From Rhyzopertha dominica (lineage: Eukaryota; Arthropoda; Insecta; Coleoptera; Bostrichidae), in contig QCXZ01000064.1 of NCBI GenBank assembly GCA_025024175.1, forward strand, positions 4,712,001-4,776,000: a stretch of DNA of 64,000 bases, read 5' to 3'. Shown one piece after another: positions 1-12,394 of the stretch (position 1 is the first letter of the stretch; each line of letters begins with the position of its first letter). The notes under the pieces were generated by a model. It was not told the DNA's origin and made no database searches. It saw only the letters and a program-made list of their open reading frames with translations. Both the position numbers and the translations under genes were made by a program.

Positions 1-1010
1 TATGATACGGTACCCTTGAAAAAACTTTTCGAAACACTGACGAAGATCGGCCATAGTGGAGTGTACATACGTGCTGTATGGAAATTTTATATAAACTCTG
101 AGAGCATTATCAAAATGGGAAACAACCTCACAAAACCGATTCAAACCACAAAGGGGCTTAACCAAGGATGTAGTCTTTCAAAATATACATTCAACAAGCT
201 TTAAATAACTGGTCCAAAAAATGTTCTGGAATGGGAATACAAGTAGGCAATCACTGTTTAACAACACTCCTGTTCGCAGATGACCAAGTAATTATAGCGA
301 ACGATGAAGAAGACATTGACTACATGCTACGAAAACTAAGCGAAGAATATAACATTTGGAGCTTGGGAATAAATATGGCAAAAACAGAATACCTTAAGAT
401 AAGTGATGAAGCCGAAAATCATGAGCTGTACATACGACAAATTGAAAAATGCAGAGAGTTTAAGTACTTGGGTACCATCATTTCTAACGAAGGTACTATT
501 AGAATGGACGTAATAAACATTTCAACAAGGGAAAAAGCAATACGTATTTTAAATACGTTGCTATGGTCGAACAAAATACAATTTAAAACAAAAATGACTA
601 TCTACAAAGTTATTGTAGAGCGAATGTTGGCAATTCTCTAAGAAGGACAGGAGAGATATCGAAACAGTGGAAATTGATTATTTAAGAAGAGCGTGCAGAA
701 TCTCAAGACATGAACATGTGAGAAACGAAGACATACGGAGAAAAACCAAAAGAGTGTTTACTAGCACAGATAGAGTCGACACTAGGCAGCTGATTTGGTA
801 TGGTCATTTCATGAGAATGAGCGATGAGAGGTAGCCCAAGAGAGCTTGGAAGTACGAGCCCGCGAATAAAAGGAAAAAGGAAGACCTGGATTAAGATGGC
901 GTGACGGAGTTAGACATGCTATGGCAGACAGAGCAATAGCAGAAGACGACTTGAAAGATAGAAAACGATGGCGGTCGAAATGCGAGATGCGGCAGAAGCT
1001 GTAGGAACCT
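1..1010 (+). pseudogene. Non-LTR retrotransposon RT fragment (3' part of ORF2), runs off the left edge
   Basis: Two reading frames give the palm and thumb of a non-LTR reverse transcriptase. The first (about 16-204) carries the TKGLNQGCSLS segment that matches the usual 'GLRQGCPLSP' block; the second (231-641) has the catalytic FADD box (LLFADDQVII), then NMAKTEYL and the CREFKYLGTIIS block. After a stop near 641 the same protein can be followed in other frames to about 1000 (YLRRACRIS, LIWYGHFMRM, KGRPGLRWRDGV-like blocks), which is the usual C-terminal tail of this RT type. The 5' part lies outside the window. It has at least two frame breaks, so it is dead. The exact clade cannot be settled by eye. 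Confidence 0.85.
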
Positions 1011-2477
1011 CGCTCTATACATATATTTTTATATCTCTCCTAGCAGTAACTGGGTGTAATACTTGTATCCAATACTGCATATAGAGTTATTCTTCGGTAA
1101 TCTTACGTGCTTTGCGCTGTTTTATTTTAGGGATCTGTACTTGCACTGTGGTATTCCATTCATCTGGTATTTCCTTGATTAACCACGCTGCTTCAATATC
1201 GTTTGTATATTTTGTTTGGTTAGTATCTTATCAATTCGTTACTATCTTGTCTAAGCATGATGTTTTGTCACACTTCATGCTATGAATGATTTATATCGTC
1301 CTTTCTTCAGAGGTGGTTCGTCAACGGGCCAGTAGTCATTTTGTGCAATTAGGTTTACTGTAGGTGCCCTGTTTTCCACTTGTAGCTTCTTCAGCTAGTG
1401 CTGCATAGATATATATTTTCTGGAGTTGCTAGCATTATTAATTTTTTCTGTATTTTTTTAGATATTTGAAAGTTTTTTTTGAAAAATTCTTGGCACTTAT
1501 TTTTTTCATGCTGTCTTTCTGCTTGTTTCTTCTTTAGTCTAGCCCGTTTATGTCTTTTAAGCTATATTTTTTTGCTTCTCCGACACTTACCAATTCAGTT
1601 ATGCGTCTTTCTGTAAATGTTAGTCATTTTAAATGGACGTATAACGTTCACCGATAATCTGGTTTTCATCTTAATGGGGAGAGCACTGCTCATTTACCCT
1701 AATATATCAGTCACCACCATATGGGCACATAAGAAATCTTAAATATCACTTTCCATTTCCTTGTACATTGTGCTCGATTTGTGAAACGGATGATGACGCT
1801 GCCATCCACATTCGAATCCAGTGGTTCTGTACTAATGCGCGCTTTACGAAAACAACACGGGGGAGAAGAAGCTTCGCTGCCACGGTGCCGCACACGCNAA
1901 TGCGAAGACCNTGGGAAGGATGGGAGGAGATGCCGATGATGTACCGCAATTACGTTGGGTATAACCCTACGTACAGAACACCATGGACTGTAATAGCCAC
2001 ACCGTAATTTTCCCAGTTTTTAAAACTATAAATAGCCTGCGAGTTCGCATCATTTCTCGCATGACCTGCATGGGGGCATTGGGTGGAAGAAGTTCTTCAG
2101 CGTTGCCAGCTGCGACATCACTAACATATCTGGAACATCGCGCTGTTTAGTCACTGGCAGTGAAGGTGAATAAGGTTTGTCTCAAATCGGATGAAAGTAA
2201 GTGTAAGCAGTGAGATGATTTCATTCGTAAAATGCTCATAACAGAAGCAGATGAGTATTCGTGGAGTTTAGGCTAAAAGCCCAGGCAGTCGGAATAGTGG
2301 ATCGCATTTTAATATGAAAAAGGCGAAATAAAATGTCCATCTCTTTGTGGATAATCTGATATTTAGTAATCTTAGGGTATAACGGTAGCATTTTGACTAA
2401 TATATATTGACTAATTCCGCAAATCTTCTTAACAATATGGGACCACTGCGGGATGCATGCAATGCTTATCACTTAGT
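1011..2477. other. No gene recognised
   Basis: AT-rich sequence without a convincing reading frame. Short open frames on both strands at about 1711-2007 overlap each other, contain N positions and match nothing I recognise. The stretch has slightly higher GC at 1780-2000, followed by a TATA-like motif listed separately. Confidence 0.5.
2027..2033 (+). promoter_or_regulatory. TATA-box-like motif
   Basis: TATAAAT lies downstream of a higher-GC stretch and about 25-30 bases before a CATCATT-like possible initiator. No downstream coding region is evident, so this may be a chance match or a decayed element promoter. Confidence 0.2.
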
Positions 2478-4720
2478 AATAATAATAATATGAGTTTATT
2501 GAACAAACCTTGAATGTATATTAAAGCCTATAATGAAGCTTAAGTGTGATATGAAGAATATTGTGTTCAAATAGGTCCAAGTTCAGTCTAAGACTGCACT
2601 TCCACTTGTACCTCAAAAAATTAATCTAGATAGACTGCAATAGAACTAAGGTATATCTCAGTATCGAACAAATCTTGCGTTCCCCAAGCATTGTAGAAGA
2701 CATTAGACAAAATCAGGGTAAGATTGAGATAACCCCAAGGTCTCATACAGTATGATCTTTAATCTTTTACTAAATATGTGTCTATGATTAAACAGAAGCT
2801 TTAGCTTGGTATAAGATTTTTTAACAGCCAGGTGACGTGTTCCCATATCCCATATCCCAAACTTTTAGCCTTACAGGTGTTTCCTAGCATTTTACTCTCC
2901 AGCTGTGGAAATGGAAGTTGTTGCTTATTTACACCGTCAAAGAATATTTCAGACGATTTAAGAGGATTTAAAGTTAGACCATGTGTTTTAGCGAACTTAT
3001 TAATGTTATCCAAATCGGAATCGTTATAGATTTCGGCTGATGCGGTTTTATCCTTTTTGAAGAAATAGTAGGACTGGGTATCATCCGCTTACAGGTGGAC
3101 GTCACAGTGTTCAGCAGCATTAGGTAGGAGACAATCATGAAGAAAGTAGGGCCGAAAATAGAACCTTGAGGAACTCCTCCGTTCACCGTGCATCATTAAA
3201 ATACACTTTTTGATATCTACAATAACAGTAAGCACGTATTGACGTATTAAATCGATGGCTGACTCATGGATGTCGATAGCCTTAGAAAATCTTATAAAAA
3301 AGGGCGCCCACTTTTTTATCCGGTGCAGTAATAATATGATCCGTGATGTTAGCAACTGTAGCCTAGTTTGAAGCCGGATTGAGTGTTTGAGAGGTGTCAT
3401 AGGAACATAAATGTTGTCGAAGTTGAGCCAGCATGATTCGCTCAATAATTTTTGATAATGCGGGTAGGATTGTGATATGTCTAAAATCTGCAACTTCAGA
3501 TAGGGTTTTCTTCTTTGTTATAGGTTTTATAAGGCCTTCCTTCCATTTCTCAGAAAATACAGAATTCTTTAGACATACATTAACTATGTGTGTAAAGCAC
3601 TGGTATCAGTTGAGGGCAATTACTAGAAAATTTATAGTATTTTGATCTGGCTGTTCATTTGATTTACATATATCACCAAAAAACGCATTTAAGTCATTTG
3701 CAATGAGAGAGAGAGAGTGAATATGATATTTTATTTGTGCAATTTAAATTGTAGTTGTTTTTGATAAATTTCCATAAATTTTTATTATTTAAGTTGTTCA
3801 TGCGATTTCCATGATATACTCCTTTCTCGTCTCTGACAGCATTCGTAACACAGTACCTTAATTGTTTGTAGTAGTTAAGATCTTTTTTTTTAAGTTAGAT
3901 ATTTTATATTTGGCCAGTTATTTTACCCTCAGTTTTATAATCGACTGTAGTGTGTCTGCTAACCAGAGTGCTGGTTTTCGATGACATTTAACAGTTTTTA
4001 AGGGCTTTTTACATAATAATTAGATGTACACAGCTTACCATTGATGTCATTTATGTCATAATGTTAGCAAATGACACTGTAGTTAAATCGTTGTGCAGGT
4101 TTTCAATATTTAGCCTTGAGGCTGCAAAAAGTCTTCTCGATGGGGAATCACCTCACACATTGCACTGCATTGGTCTTATAATAGCGACACATCAAGTACT
4201 CTTGCTTGGGAACTATAAATGAGGTCGAGATCATTATTACATCTAGTAGTGTATTTTTGTTGGTTCATCAACAATTTGCTTCATATTTAAATTTACAAAA
4301 GTTGTTTGTGATTCATTATATAAAAACATGTATATTTAAATCACCCATGCATATCTTTATATAACTGATACTTATTCATATCATTTGTACTTGGTGGACG
4401 ATAGATCACTCCTACAGGAGGATTCCCACTTTTGTGTTTGGTCTCAATCCAAAGTTGATCAAAAACTTCACAATGCCATTCAGCGTCAGCGTACACAGAG
4501 GACATACACCACAACCCCTACCTTGTCTGTCCTTTCTGATCAAGTTGTATCCGGGCAAGGCAATATTANCCTCTGGNTGTCTGTTCAATTCATAATTCAA
4601 ATTCTTCAAATCTAAGTATAAGAGAACGCAAATTGATAAGAAATTTAATTGTATTAACAAACATGTTTTTATACTGTATCCTAATAAGGTAAATAAAAAT
4701 GGTTTAATGAGGTAATATCG
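2478..4720 (-). pseudogene. Jockey-like non-LTR retrotransposon, endonuclease plus RT, decayed
   Basis: Read on the minus strand, pieces of one ORF2 follow in order. An endonuclease block (NIALPGYNLIRKDRQGRG) lies near 4560. The linker follows at about 3900-3600 (NYYKQLRYCVTNAVRDEKG). Then come the RT blocks: ITILPALSKIIERIM near 3450, GGVPQGSIFGPTFF near 3180, a degraded catalytic region near 3050-3100, and HGLTLNPLKS near 2970. Frames change several times and stops interrupt it, so it is not functional. The low-coordinate end has AATAAA followed by an (ATT)n tail (2478-2510, minus strand), the expected 3' end of such an element. The 5' boundary is approximate. Confidence 0.8.
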
Positions 4721-5285
4721 AAACAATTAAAACTAAATATTTATTTTAGTATTCGCAACAGAAATATATTATGTTTGAAAAAACTAGTTAAGTGATCGGA
4801 CACTTTTACTGTGTTAAATAACACCATTTAAATTTTTGTTCCCTCTCGTACCCAGATTGTGCCATCAAGTGTCGTTACATTGCCCCTCTTAAAGCGACTT
4901 TTTGCTGCTTTGAATTAAAACAGTTTCACGTGTCAAGTTTAATGTTTTTATGGCACAGGTGAACGAGTGGGGCTCCACTGTTGGGAGGTTTACGGATTTA
5001 GTCAATATTTCTTAAAACGCGGCGACGATTATACATCTTTAGTAGTAAATTTACGGAATTTCGACATTGATACATACTGCTGACCATGACCATATCCATC
5101 NAATCAAAACTTGTAAACTAGAAGCATCCTCTTTTAAACAATTCAGAAATATGACGAGGTATTGTTAATTCATCTTTTCTCCGTACATTAATACTATGGA
5201 CATCTGTTCTATATCTTATTTTATTATAAAGATGTGGAGGTGATCTGCTAACTAAAATTTTATTTTATTCTATTTTTCATACTCA
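4721..5285. other. No gene recognised
   Basis: AT-rich spacer between two non-LTR relics. I see no open frame, repeat or RNA gene here. Confidence 0.5.
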
Positions 5286-5789
5286 ACCAAGAAATAGATT
5301 TACGATCGTGTGACACGTGTGACCAAACAAGAATTTTGAACTACTTGAATTCTATTAATTGTTTTAAAGTCTAACCAAGGTCCATATGCTACTGCTGCAA
5401 AGCTAAAATTTGAGTGAACTAGTGCCTCACTGAGAATTATTTTAGTTTTAATATTTATAAATTTTCTAATGGTGAATATTTTCATGAGATTTGTTTATAT
5501 TCTAACCGCCACATCAAGATCACAAAGTTCGAACGTGTAGTACAATTGCGTATCATCTGCATAGGAGTGATAGCTACAAAGGTGAATATACTTTAATAAA
5601 ACAGATGATGAGTAAACAGAAAACAGCAACGGCCCCAGCATTGAACCCTAGGGCACACTACTAACTACAGGACTCCATTCAGATAATCTTTGCCCGATCT
5701 GAGTACGTTGATACCAGTTAGTAAAATAGCTCTCAGACAATTTGAACGCATCCTTTCCTATGTCCACATAGTGTGAAATTGCGGNGTCG

Positions 5790-7753
5790 TATAGTTGGGC
5801 CAGTCTACCTATCTAACCCTTCTCTGACTGAGCGAGTCAACTAATCCCGTAATATAGTTGGGCCAAGAATCTGCTTTTCCCCAACAGCGGGTGATGGACC
5901 ATTATTAGCAAATTAGGAAAGACCTTAATTTATGTGATGGGTGTAACTTTAATGTGATTGCTACGGTTTTTTTCTTAGCAAATACGCTTAAAGGAATAAA
6001 ATAAAACAATTTTCAAGTTTTAATACAAACTTATAGATATTTATACGTTACAATAATAACATGTATGTATGTACAGTAAAGTATAAAAATATTTACAAAT
6101 TTACAAAGATACGAACCTATATTTATACGTAATAACACAATATTAACATATATGTATGTACAATAAGGTATAAAAAATATTTACATATTTGACGCGTATT
6201 TAAATGAAGCACTTTTAACAAATGTCAGCCTGTCTATGAGATTTTGTTTGTAGTTATTAATTTTGACTTCAAGATAATCTAATCAAGATAATTTTACAGT
6301 ACGCATAACAACTTTTTGGAATTTGTTGGATGTGTTTATTTTAACATAAACTTCACTTTGAAAATTCAACAAACTATCAACAAATTGAAAAATATTTGGA
6401 TGAGGCGAATAAAAACTTTTACTAAATCTTGAATGAAGTGAGTCACACGCATTGGTTGTTCTGCAAGAGGAGGCAGATGAACTTGCCCAAATATTTGGAG
6501 CAAATTTGGCATTTTCGCTGATGTAATTGTCCACTAAATAGTCGCAAAACTCTTGAAGTTTCGAATGTTTTGGCATTATTGGAATTAAATCGAATGCGAA
6601 TGCGTCACCCACACTTCCGTGTGGTTTTTATAATCTTGTGATTATCAAATCAATCACGACACTTTTAGGATAAAATTGTAAGTCACTTTCACTGCACTTC
6701 TGACACAACATATTCAAACATGTTTGTTATGTGGATTGCTTTTTATCCGGAAGCAAACAAAATACCAATGGAACGTAATGTCCATTCTTGTATCCATGAA
6801 TTGTAAAAAGTTGTGTAAAAAATTTCGGACAAAAATCAAATGTGCCGTCCATATACACAGTTTCAATACAACATAAAAAGTAAAGATTGCTATAAGGAAC
6901 AAAAATGATGATACCTTGGTCTGCATTATTTGTCAAGANAAATGATTCTTCTTTATCTGTCATAGGTGCCAAAGTGTTTACTGCTTTGAAAACGTCTTTT
7001 TGCGTTTTGGGTAGATTTGGAGTTAACTTCCTCCTGCACATCCATATATTATGCCTTACAAGTTCGATATCGTAAGTCGTTATGTTACTGCTTATGCCAG
7101 GGTTAGATCGAAGTTCCGTGTGCACTAATTTGGCAGGTTTTTCGTGTACATTTTCTAGAGCTTTCCTTTTCACACTGACAATCTGCATGTGCAGGTTTAT
7201 TCGAAGTCCAAGATCACATTTCCAGCCGACGTGTAGATTTTTGCGGGACATTTCGATGTTTTATTTGTACACCTCCAACGCACAGTTCCGTTTTTCAGCA
7301 CGTTTGCGATGCAAAACTTGTAGTTAGTTATTCACCACCAACAGTTTTTTGCCTTTTTCACTTTGCATGAATAGAACTTCCATTTCGCCGGTATGAATGT
7401 GCGCTAGAAATTTTAGTAAAACTGTTTAATTTGACTTGCGTTTCAGAATTTATAAACTCATTTCAGCAGGTAACCACCCTCTTTTAGGACATTATGGACA
7501 AGTGTCCAATAATATTTTACATTTTTCAAATAAGTCCCACTCATCTTAATTGTGTTTCGTGATCTATTGGGTCCACAGGCACAAAATGTTTGCGTTTAAA
7601 TTACCTACTTTTCTAAGTAGTATCAGGTAGCAGGATCGGATAAGGATTCGTTATCGATAACTATCAGCGGGAGGTTCATAATCGACCGTCCGCATTCTTC
7701 TGGCCCAACTCAATGGCACATTAAAGAGCGATAAAGTTTTTGGCCCAACTATA
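5790..7753 (-). mobile_element. Mutator-like element (MULE)
   Basis: The ends are inverted: TATAGTTGGGCCA at 5790 and TGGCCCAACTATA ending at 7753. Each end carries a second inner copy of GTTGGGCCA (near 5857 and 7700). Between them a decayed MULE transposase is read on the minus strand. The element interrupts a reverse-transcriptase relic. Flanks share only a weak match (TTGCG at 5779 and 7754), so the 8-9 bp target duplication typical of this superfamily cannot be confirmed; an N lies in the left flank. Confidence 0.75.
6283..7251 (-). pseudogene. MULE transposase, broken
   Basis: The first part (7251-6727) ends with the DDE-fold opening block VYMDGTFDFCPKFFTQLF, IHGYKNGHYVPLVFCLLPDK, which holds the first catalytic Asp. 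After a stop and a short bridge (VVIDLIIT, near 6640) the frame 6612-6283 gives the C-terminal block TTNACDSLHSRFSKSFYS, HPNIFQFVDSL, typical of insect MULEs. The middle of the catalytic domain, including the expected second Asp region and the catalytic Glu, is missing, so this copy cannot be active. One N lies at 6939. Confidence 0.8.
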
Positions 7754-8120
7754 TTGCGCCCGAAAAATTGATAGCAATAATCTGTGATGCAATGTGTCAA
7801 AAGCTTGTGAAAAGTCGAGTAAGACCAACACACACAGCTTACCCTCATCCAGAGCTGATATAATATCATCCACGATTTTAAGATAAGCCGTCTCACAACT
7901 GTGTCCTTTACGAAATCCAGATTACACTTAATTATTTTGAACTTGACCAAATGATTTGTAAGCTGCGCGGCTAAAACTTTTTTGAGTACTTTCAAAAGAA
8001 CTGGCAAAATACTAATAGGCCTCAAATCTTTCATCTCTTTTGGAGTGGACACTTTAGGTAATGGAAATTGTAATTGCTTTATGCTTAGACAGAGCACATT
8101 ATAGTACTTTATCACCCGTT

Positions 8121-8858
8121 TCGTACTTATGGCTTAAGGTGTTATGGATAACAAATTTTCCTTCGCGTATAACCTAAATTAAAACTTTTTTGTGTATAAA
8201 CTATGCAAATATGGGAACAGTGTACGTAATCTTATATATCTACTCGTATCCAAAGGATATTTTCTACAGACATGATGTGTCTCTGCAGTCTGCCCGTCAA
8301 AGCTCCCATGGCGTCAGTGGCTGATTAAAAGGGAGGTACTGGAGCTAATGCAAATACAAATTATGTCTGTTTATCGACGGGCGCAATTAGAAAACTGCAA
8401 ATTATCACGTGGTCTGTGCGGCGTCTAATACCATACATCCTGTAGATGCAAATTAGCCGTTGGAAAAATGCGGCGGCTTAACGGCGGAATTAGCATAATC
8501 ACTGTCGAACATCTTCACACCCAAACGAACTTGGAGTCAAGGCGAATGCCGTTCTGTTATACTTACTTCTTCCCGGTCAGATGGGTGTTGACTGGTCGAA
8601 CTTCTCTGCAAGGTGTTGGAGATTTCACCTGATGGTGCAGTTCATAGACACCGATGGGTAGACTGAAGAGTTGGGTTTTTGGTGGCCTCAATAGATTAGT
8701 ACGAGGTTTTGAACATTACTTAAATGTGATTTCTTCTGGTTTTTAGTATCATATAAAGCTTTGTTTTCTCACATACATATTTAATAATATAAAGTTGCAT
8801 TCGTTATAACAATTAAAAACCAATCGTGTTCATAAGTTTGCCTACACCTTGTTTATAC
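8121..8858. other. Non-coding stretch with octamer motifs
   Basis: No gene seen. Between 8280 and 8560 GC rises and two exact ATGCAAAT octamers occur (8348-8355 and 8446-8453), with TAATT-type homeodomain-like cores nearby. This could be a cis-regulatory block or chance in AT-rich DNA. Confidence 0.3.
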
Positions 8859-9459
8859 AGGGTTTCTATAAATGATTAAGTTTTTAAATCTATGTCCCGC
8901 CCTTTTTAACTGCTGGCAAGCTANAATAAGCTTTACTGTACTTAAAGTTGCAGATCAAGCTATAGTCACGAGATTGATGGTTTTATACAGATTTTTCATT
9001 TCAAAGGTAACAAAAAACAATAATTATTGGCAAGGTAGGCGTTACCGTTTGCCTGTGGACTGTGGGAGCTTTATCTAGTGCAGCTAATTTTACTGCCACT
9101 TAGTTTGTGAATTTAGCGACAGGCTAAAGGCATTTTTTAGGCCATCATAGTACAATTATTTAACAGGCTTCTGTAGTCAGAACCTAACAACAACTTAAAA
9201 TTTATGTGAAACCTTGTCACCCCACAGCTCCGAAATGTGAGCTTTCTGCAACTTTCAAGTTAATTAATTATCCTACAAAACACAACAGAATATTGTTCTA
9301 AATACACACTCCTACGGGTTTTCTCTTATTAAAATATATGAAACAATTCGACAATTGACAGATGACAAGTGTCTGTCAAAGTAATAGTTGTGCTCACCTT
9401 CCCTGAGAGGAGGCAAATTGATTTAATCGATGATTAAATAATCATTTATAGAAACCCTG
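8859..9459. mobile_element. 601-bp TIR element (MITE-like), TA flanks
   Basis: It starts CAGGGTTTCTATAAATGATT at 8859 and ends with the inverted form at 9459. TA lies directly outside both ends (8857-8858 and 9460-9461), the target duplication of the Tc1/mariner group. The matching ends are about 22 bp. No transposase is encoded; an open frame at 8872-9078 is unrecognised. It is best described as a non-autonomous element. Confidence 0.7.
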
Positions 9460-10439
9460 TATTATAATTATATGTTATGGTTAAATATTTTACATTGCAA
9501 TATTCATCATGAGAGATAAATTATTAAAACTAATAGGCCCTAAATTTTATAGTTCAATAAAAAGAAAACAATTCAATCAAAACGTTTTATTAATTAGGTA
9601 CACAAATTGAAATTCCATGTCATAAAGAAAAGGAAAATTCAGTAGAACAACGAATACCTAGTACTATTTTGAAGATCTGCATGATGTAGTCTTAACACAC
9701 AAAAGATTCTTTGGCCCTATTTTTCCAGTACTCATAGAAGATGAGCTTTCTTCACCGACAATTTGATCAGCAATGGGACGCTTCTTTGTTTCTAATTCCT
9801 CCAAGTATCATTCTGTAATTGTGGGCAAAACCGCCACGATTGAAATTATATATTTATTTACAATGTTTTGTCATAGATATAAGAAAACATGATGACTTCA
9901 GTATCGAATATTTCTATCACAAAGAATAAAAAAGCAGAAAAAATTTGATTAAAAAATGCCGAAAATTAAAGATACGTACCATTCTTGAAAATATCAATTC
10001 GTAACTGTCCCAGTACCCTTAAACAAATCGTCTTGAAATCATAGCTACTGTTAAGATCAAAGTAAAAAACTGGACCTTTTGAATACATTCATATTCAAAA
10101 TAAAACATTATCATCACTTTTGGCTCACCATTCTCTATAAATTTGTTCGTGCGGTTAATTGTTAATAGTAATCTAATATTTGTTTATGATCTTCAACCAT
10201 TTGAAGTTAAATTGGGTAAAGTCATTTCGTAATGATATAAGCGAAACACTTAGAAATGGATTTCGTTTCATGTGGTATTCACTTAGTATCATATTTCTAC
10301 ATTTCACGTAAATGTGATTTGCTGTTAATACACTGACACATTTATTTAACCAACGTAAGTCATATGGGTGGGTACCAATACCTTGGAACTTAATTGTTAC
10401 TATACAGTGTGTCCCAAAATTGCTGGGAATCAACGCTGG
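9460..10439. other. No gene recognised
   Basis: AT-rich spacer. An 86-codon open frame on the minus strand (10173-10433) matches no family I know and has no supporting signal. A Tc1/mariner-like end (CAGTGTGTCCCAAAATT) begins at 10405. Confidence 0.4.
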
Positions 10440-10890
10440 AAGTCCTCGCTTGCGGGAGAAGCTGTTTCTGAATTATTATACATACTATCAACAACTAAAA
10501 TATCATGTTTTCTAAGTATTATCTTTTCCCAAATGCCTTGTACATAAGGCAAACAACTTTAATTTACTTTGTCCTGGCTGTGAATTTACTTGATTTGGAC
10601 TTTTTGCAAAGAACTTTCGTCTGAGATTCTTTGTGCTCTAACAAATAACGTCCTTATAAAACTATTATTTTGAGTGGGAGGGTGATGAGATATAGCATGT
10701 AAATATTTCTCTGTGTGTGCTGATTTTCTGTAAAGCTTGTGTCCTAACTGTCCAGTGTTTACTCTGCAAAAATGAATATCCAAGAAAGGTAAACTAGCTT
10801 TCCTTTCTAATGCCATATTAAATTTTGTGTCAGAATTTTGACTGTTTAGATATCTGCCTAACTCTTCTATACTAATATCTTGTTTACTGC
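10440..10890 (-). pseudogene. Penelope-like retroelement RT fragment
   Basis: Minus-strand frames give LPFLDIHFC, then LGHKLYRKSAHTEKYLH and RAQRISDESS, blocks characteristic of Penelope-like RTs downstream of the catalytic site. Past a stop near 10586 the family's LPYVQGIWEKI block is readable to about 10450. Nothing upstream of about 10890 continues the RT. It is a truncated, broken copy. A related 3' piece lies at 63390-63515 in the same orientation. Confidence 0.75.
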
Positions 10891-12394
10891 TGAGGTTTGA
10901 GTTTTACACGTCGTTGTATGACGATGAAGATATTTATGCGGATAGAAATCCACTTGCTATTAAAGCTAGACAACGAGAATTTAAAGTAAATCATTTAATT
11001 AATTAATTAAATTTATTGCCTTGGTCGAAATTATTGCCAAAACTACGATGCGAAGGGTACATTTCAGTTTTCACTTCGAATTACGTCTACATTAATGTAG
11101 GTGGACGTTACACTTAACACTTGTAAAAAAAGTTTTGTCTTTGTATTACTAAAAACCATAATTTTATATTAAACTTGTACCATTTTTCAGAAAACGTTTT
11201 TTTATGCAAAATGCGGAGTTTTTACACGAGTAAAAATGTGAAGATAATGAGTAAGCCTTCCCGTAAAGAAAATCTTATAACCGAATTACCACTCCTATGG
11301 AAATATCAAATAAATAGCAGTGCATGATCCCTTCTACAATTTCTTTTACGTTTTTTGATTACTTGAAAGTAGGGTAATCCTCTAAAATGCACTTTGGCCA
11401 AATTTCATTAAATTTGTTCAACACATTTCTGAAGAGCGTACAAAAGTATGATTTTTAAATAAACTTTGAGCTGTTTTCACGGATTAAGGGTACTTATTTG
11501 AACCTCTAAAATAGGTGGTAGGTCTGTGTCTTAGGAATTTTGGTACACCCTGTAGAAAGCTGTAGAACGCTTATTGAAGATTGTTGATTGCTTATGTTAT
11601 CTCTCATTCATGGAAAATATGTACCTAATTGAGATATCTAGCCGTACTTTGTCAAAATGAGGGTTGTTTTTGGAAATTGTATTCTATTATTAGTCAGTTT
11701 TGTCAGGTAGAAAAAATTGATCGAACATAACTCTATCACGAACGCGTTGAATCTTAAATGTCCAAGAAAAAAACGTAAACAGCAAAGGTAAAAGCATGAA
11801 CGCTTTAAATCACTTAACAGATTCTCGACGAAGACCTGGCACCGTCGCTAATTTTCCAAATGGATCTGTTCAGCATAGGCGGGGCATGTTTACGTTTTCT
11901 GTCCGGATTTTAGTGGAATAAAGTGATGCAACTTTCGCCGTTCACATCGAGCGCGAATTGTCCTGCGTCTAAGTTCAAGGCCGACCGTCCACGCATTCTT
12001 CTCAAGTGACGACTATACACGTTCGTGGCGTAAGACATTTTTGACGAAGCAACCAAAAAGCTTGTTTTTTTCAAATCCGGAAGCTTGTTTCGAAAGTATT
12101 TTCAGAATTGCGCACGAATTAAATCAAACTCTACTAATTCGTCAGATTGGAATTTACGACTGATTAGCTATCTATTAATCGTGCAAAGATTTATCCACAG
12201 TCTTTCGAGAAACAGTCAAGGAGTACATAGTTTGTTTGAATTGTTGAAGTCATGCTTTGCAGTACTGCTGATCGTGTTCAAATGATTTTGATAAACACCA
12301 CGTCGTTCGTAAGTGCATTCGAAATCATGTTGCTAAGTTTCAAGATGAAGCTATCCAAATTGGAGTACTTGGTAAATTAGTAGTCAAACTATAA
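10891..12394. other. No gene recognised
   Basis: Mostly AT-rich spacer. A mariner-type end (CCAAAATT...) is readable near 11538-11552 followed by TA. A 66-codon frame at 12085-12285 is unrecognised. Confidence 0.45.

Larger units (their letters stand above)
5286..8120 (-). pseudogene. Second jockey-like RT relic, split by a MULE insertion
   Basis: The minus strand from about 8115 to 7754 encodes the N-terminal RT blocks (RPISILPVLLKVLKKVLAAQ, then a degraded finger region). The same protein resumes from 5789 to about 5286 with an SVP-GSMLGPLLFSVY block (an N replaces one base), a degraded YADDTQ box near 5555 and the C-terminal SFAAVAYGPWLDFKTINRIQ near 5390. The Mutator-like element at 5790-7753 sits exactly between the two halves. 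Several frame shifts and stops show the RT was dead or has decayed since. Coordinates include the inserted element. Confidence 0.75.

Noticed and set aside
10405..11552. A possible 1148-bp Tc1/mariner-type element with TA flanks
   Set aside because: The two ends match (CAGTGTGTCCCAAAATT against the inverted CAGGGTGTACCAAAATT) but only over about 18 bases; such ends are common in insects, and the interior contains an unrelated Penelope fragment, so two unrelated ends are as likely.
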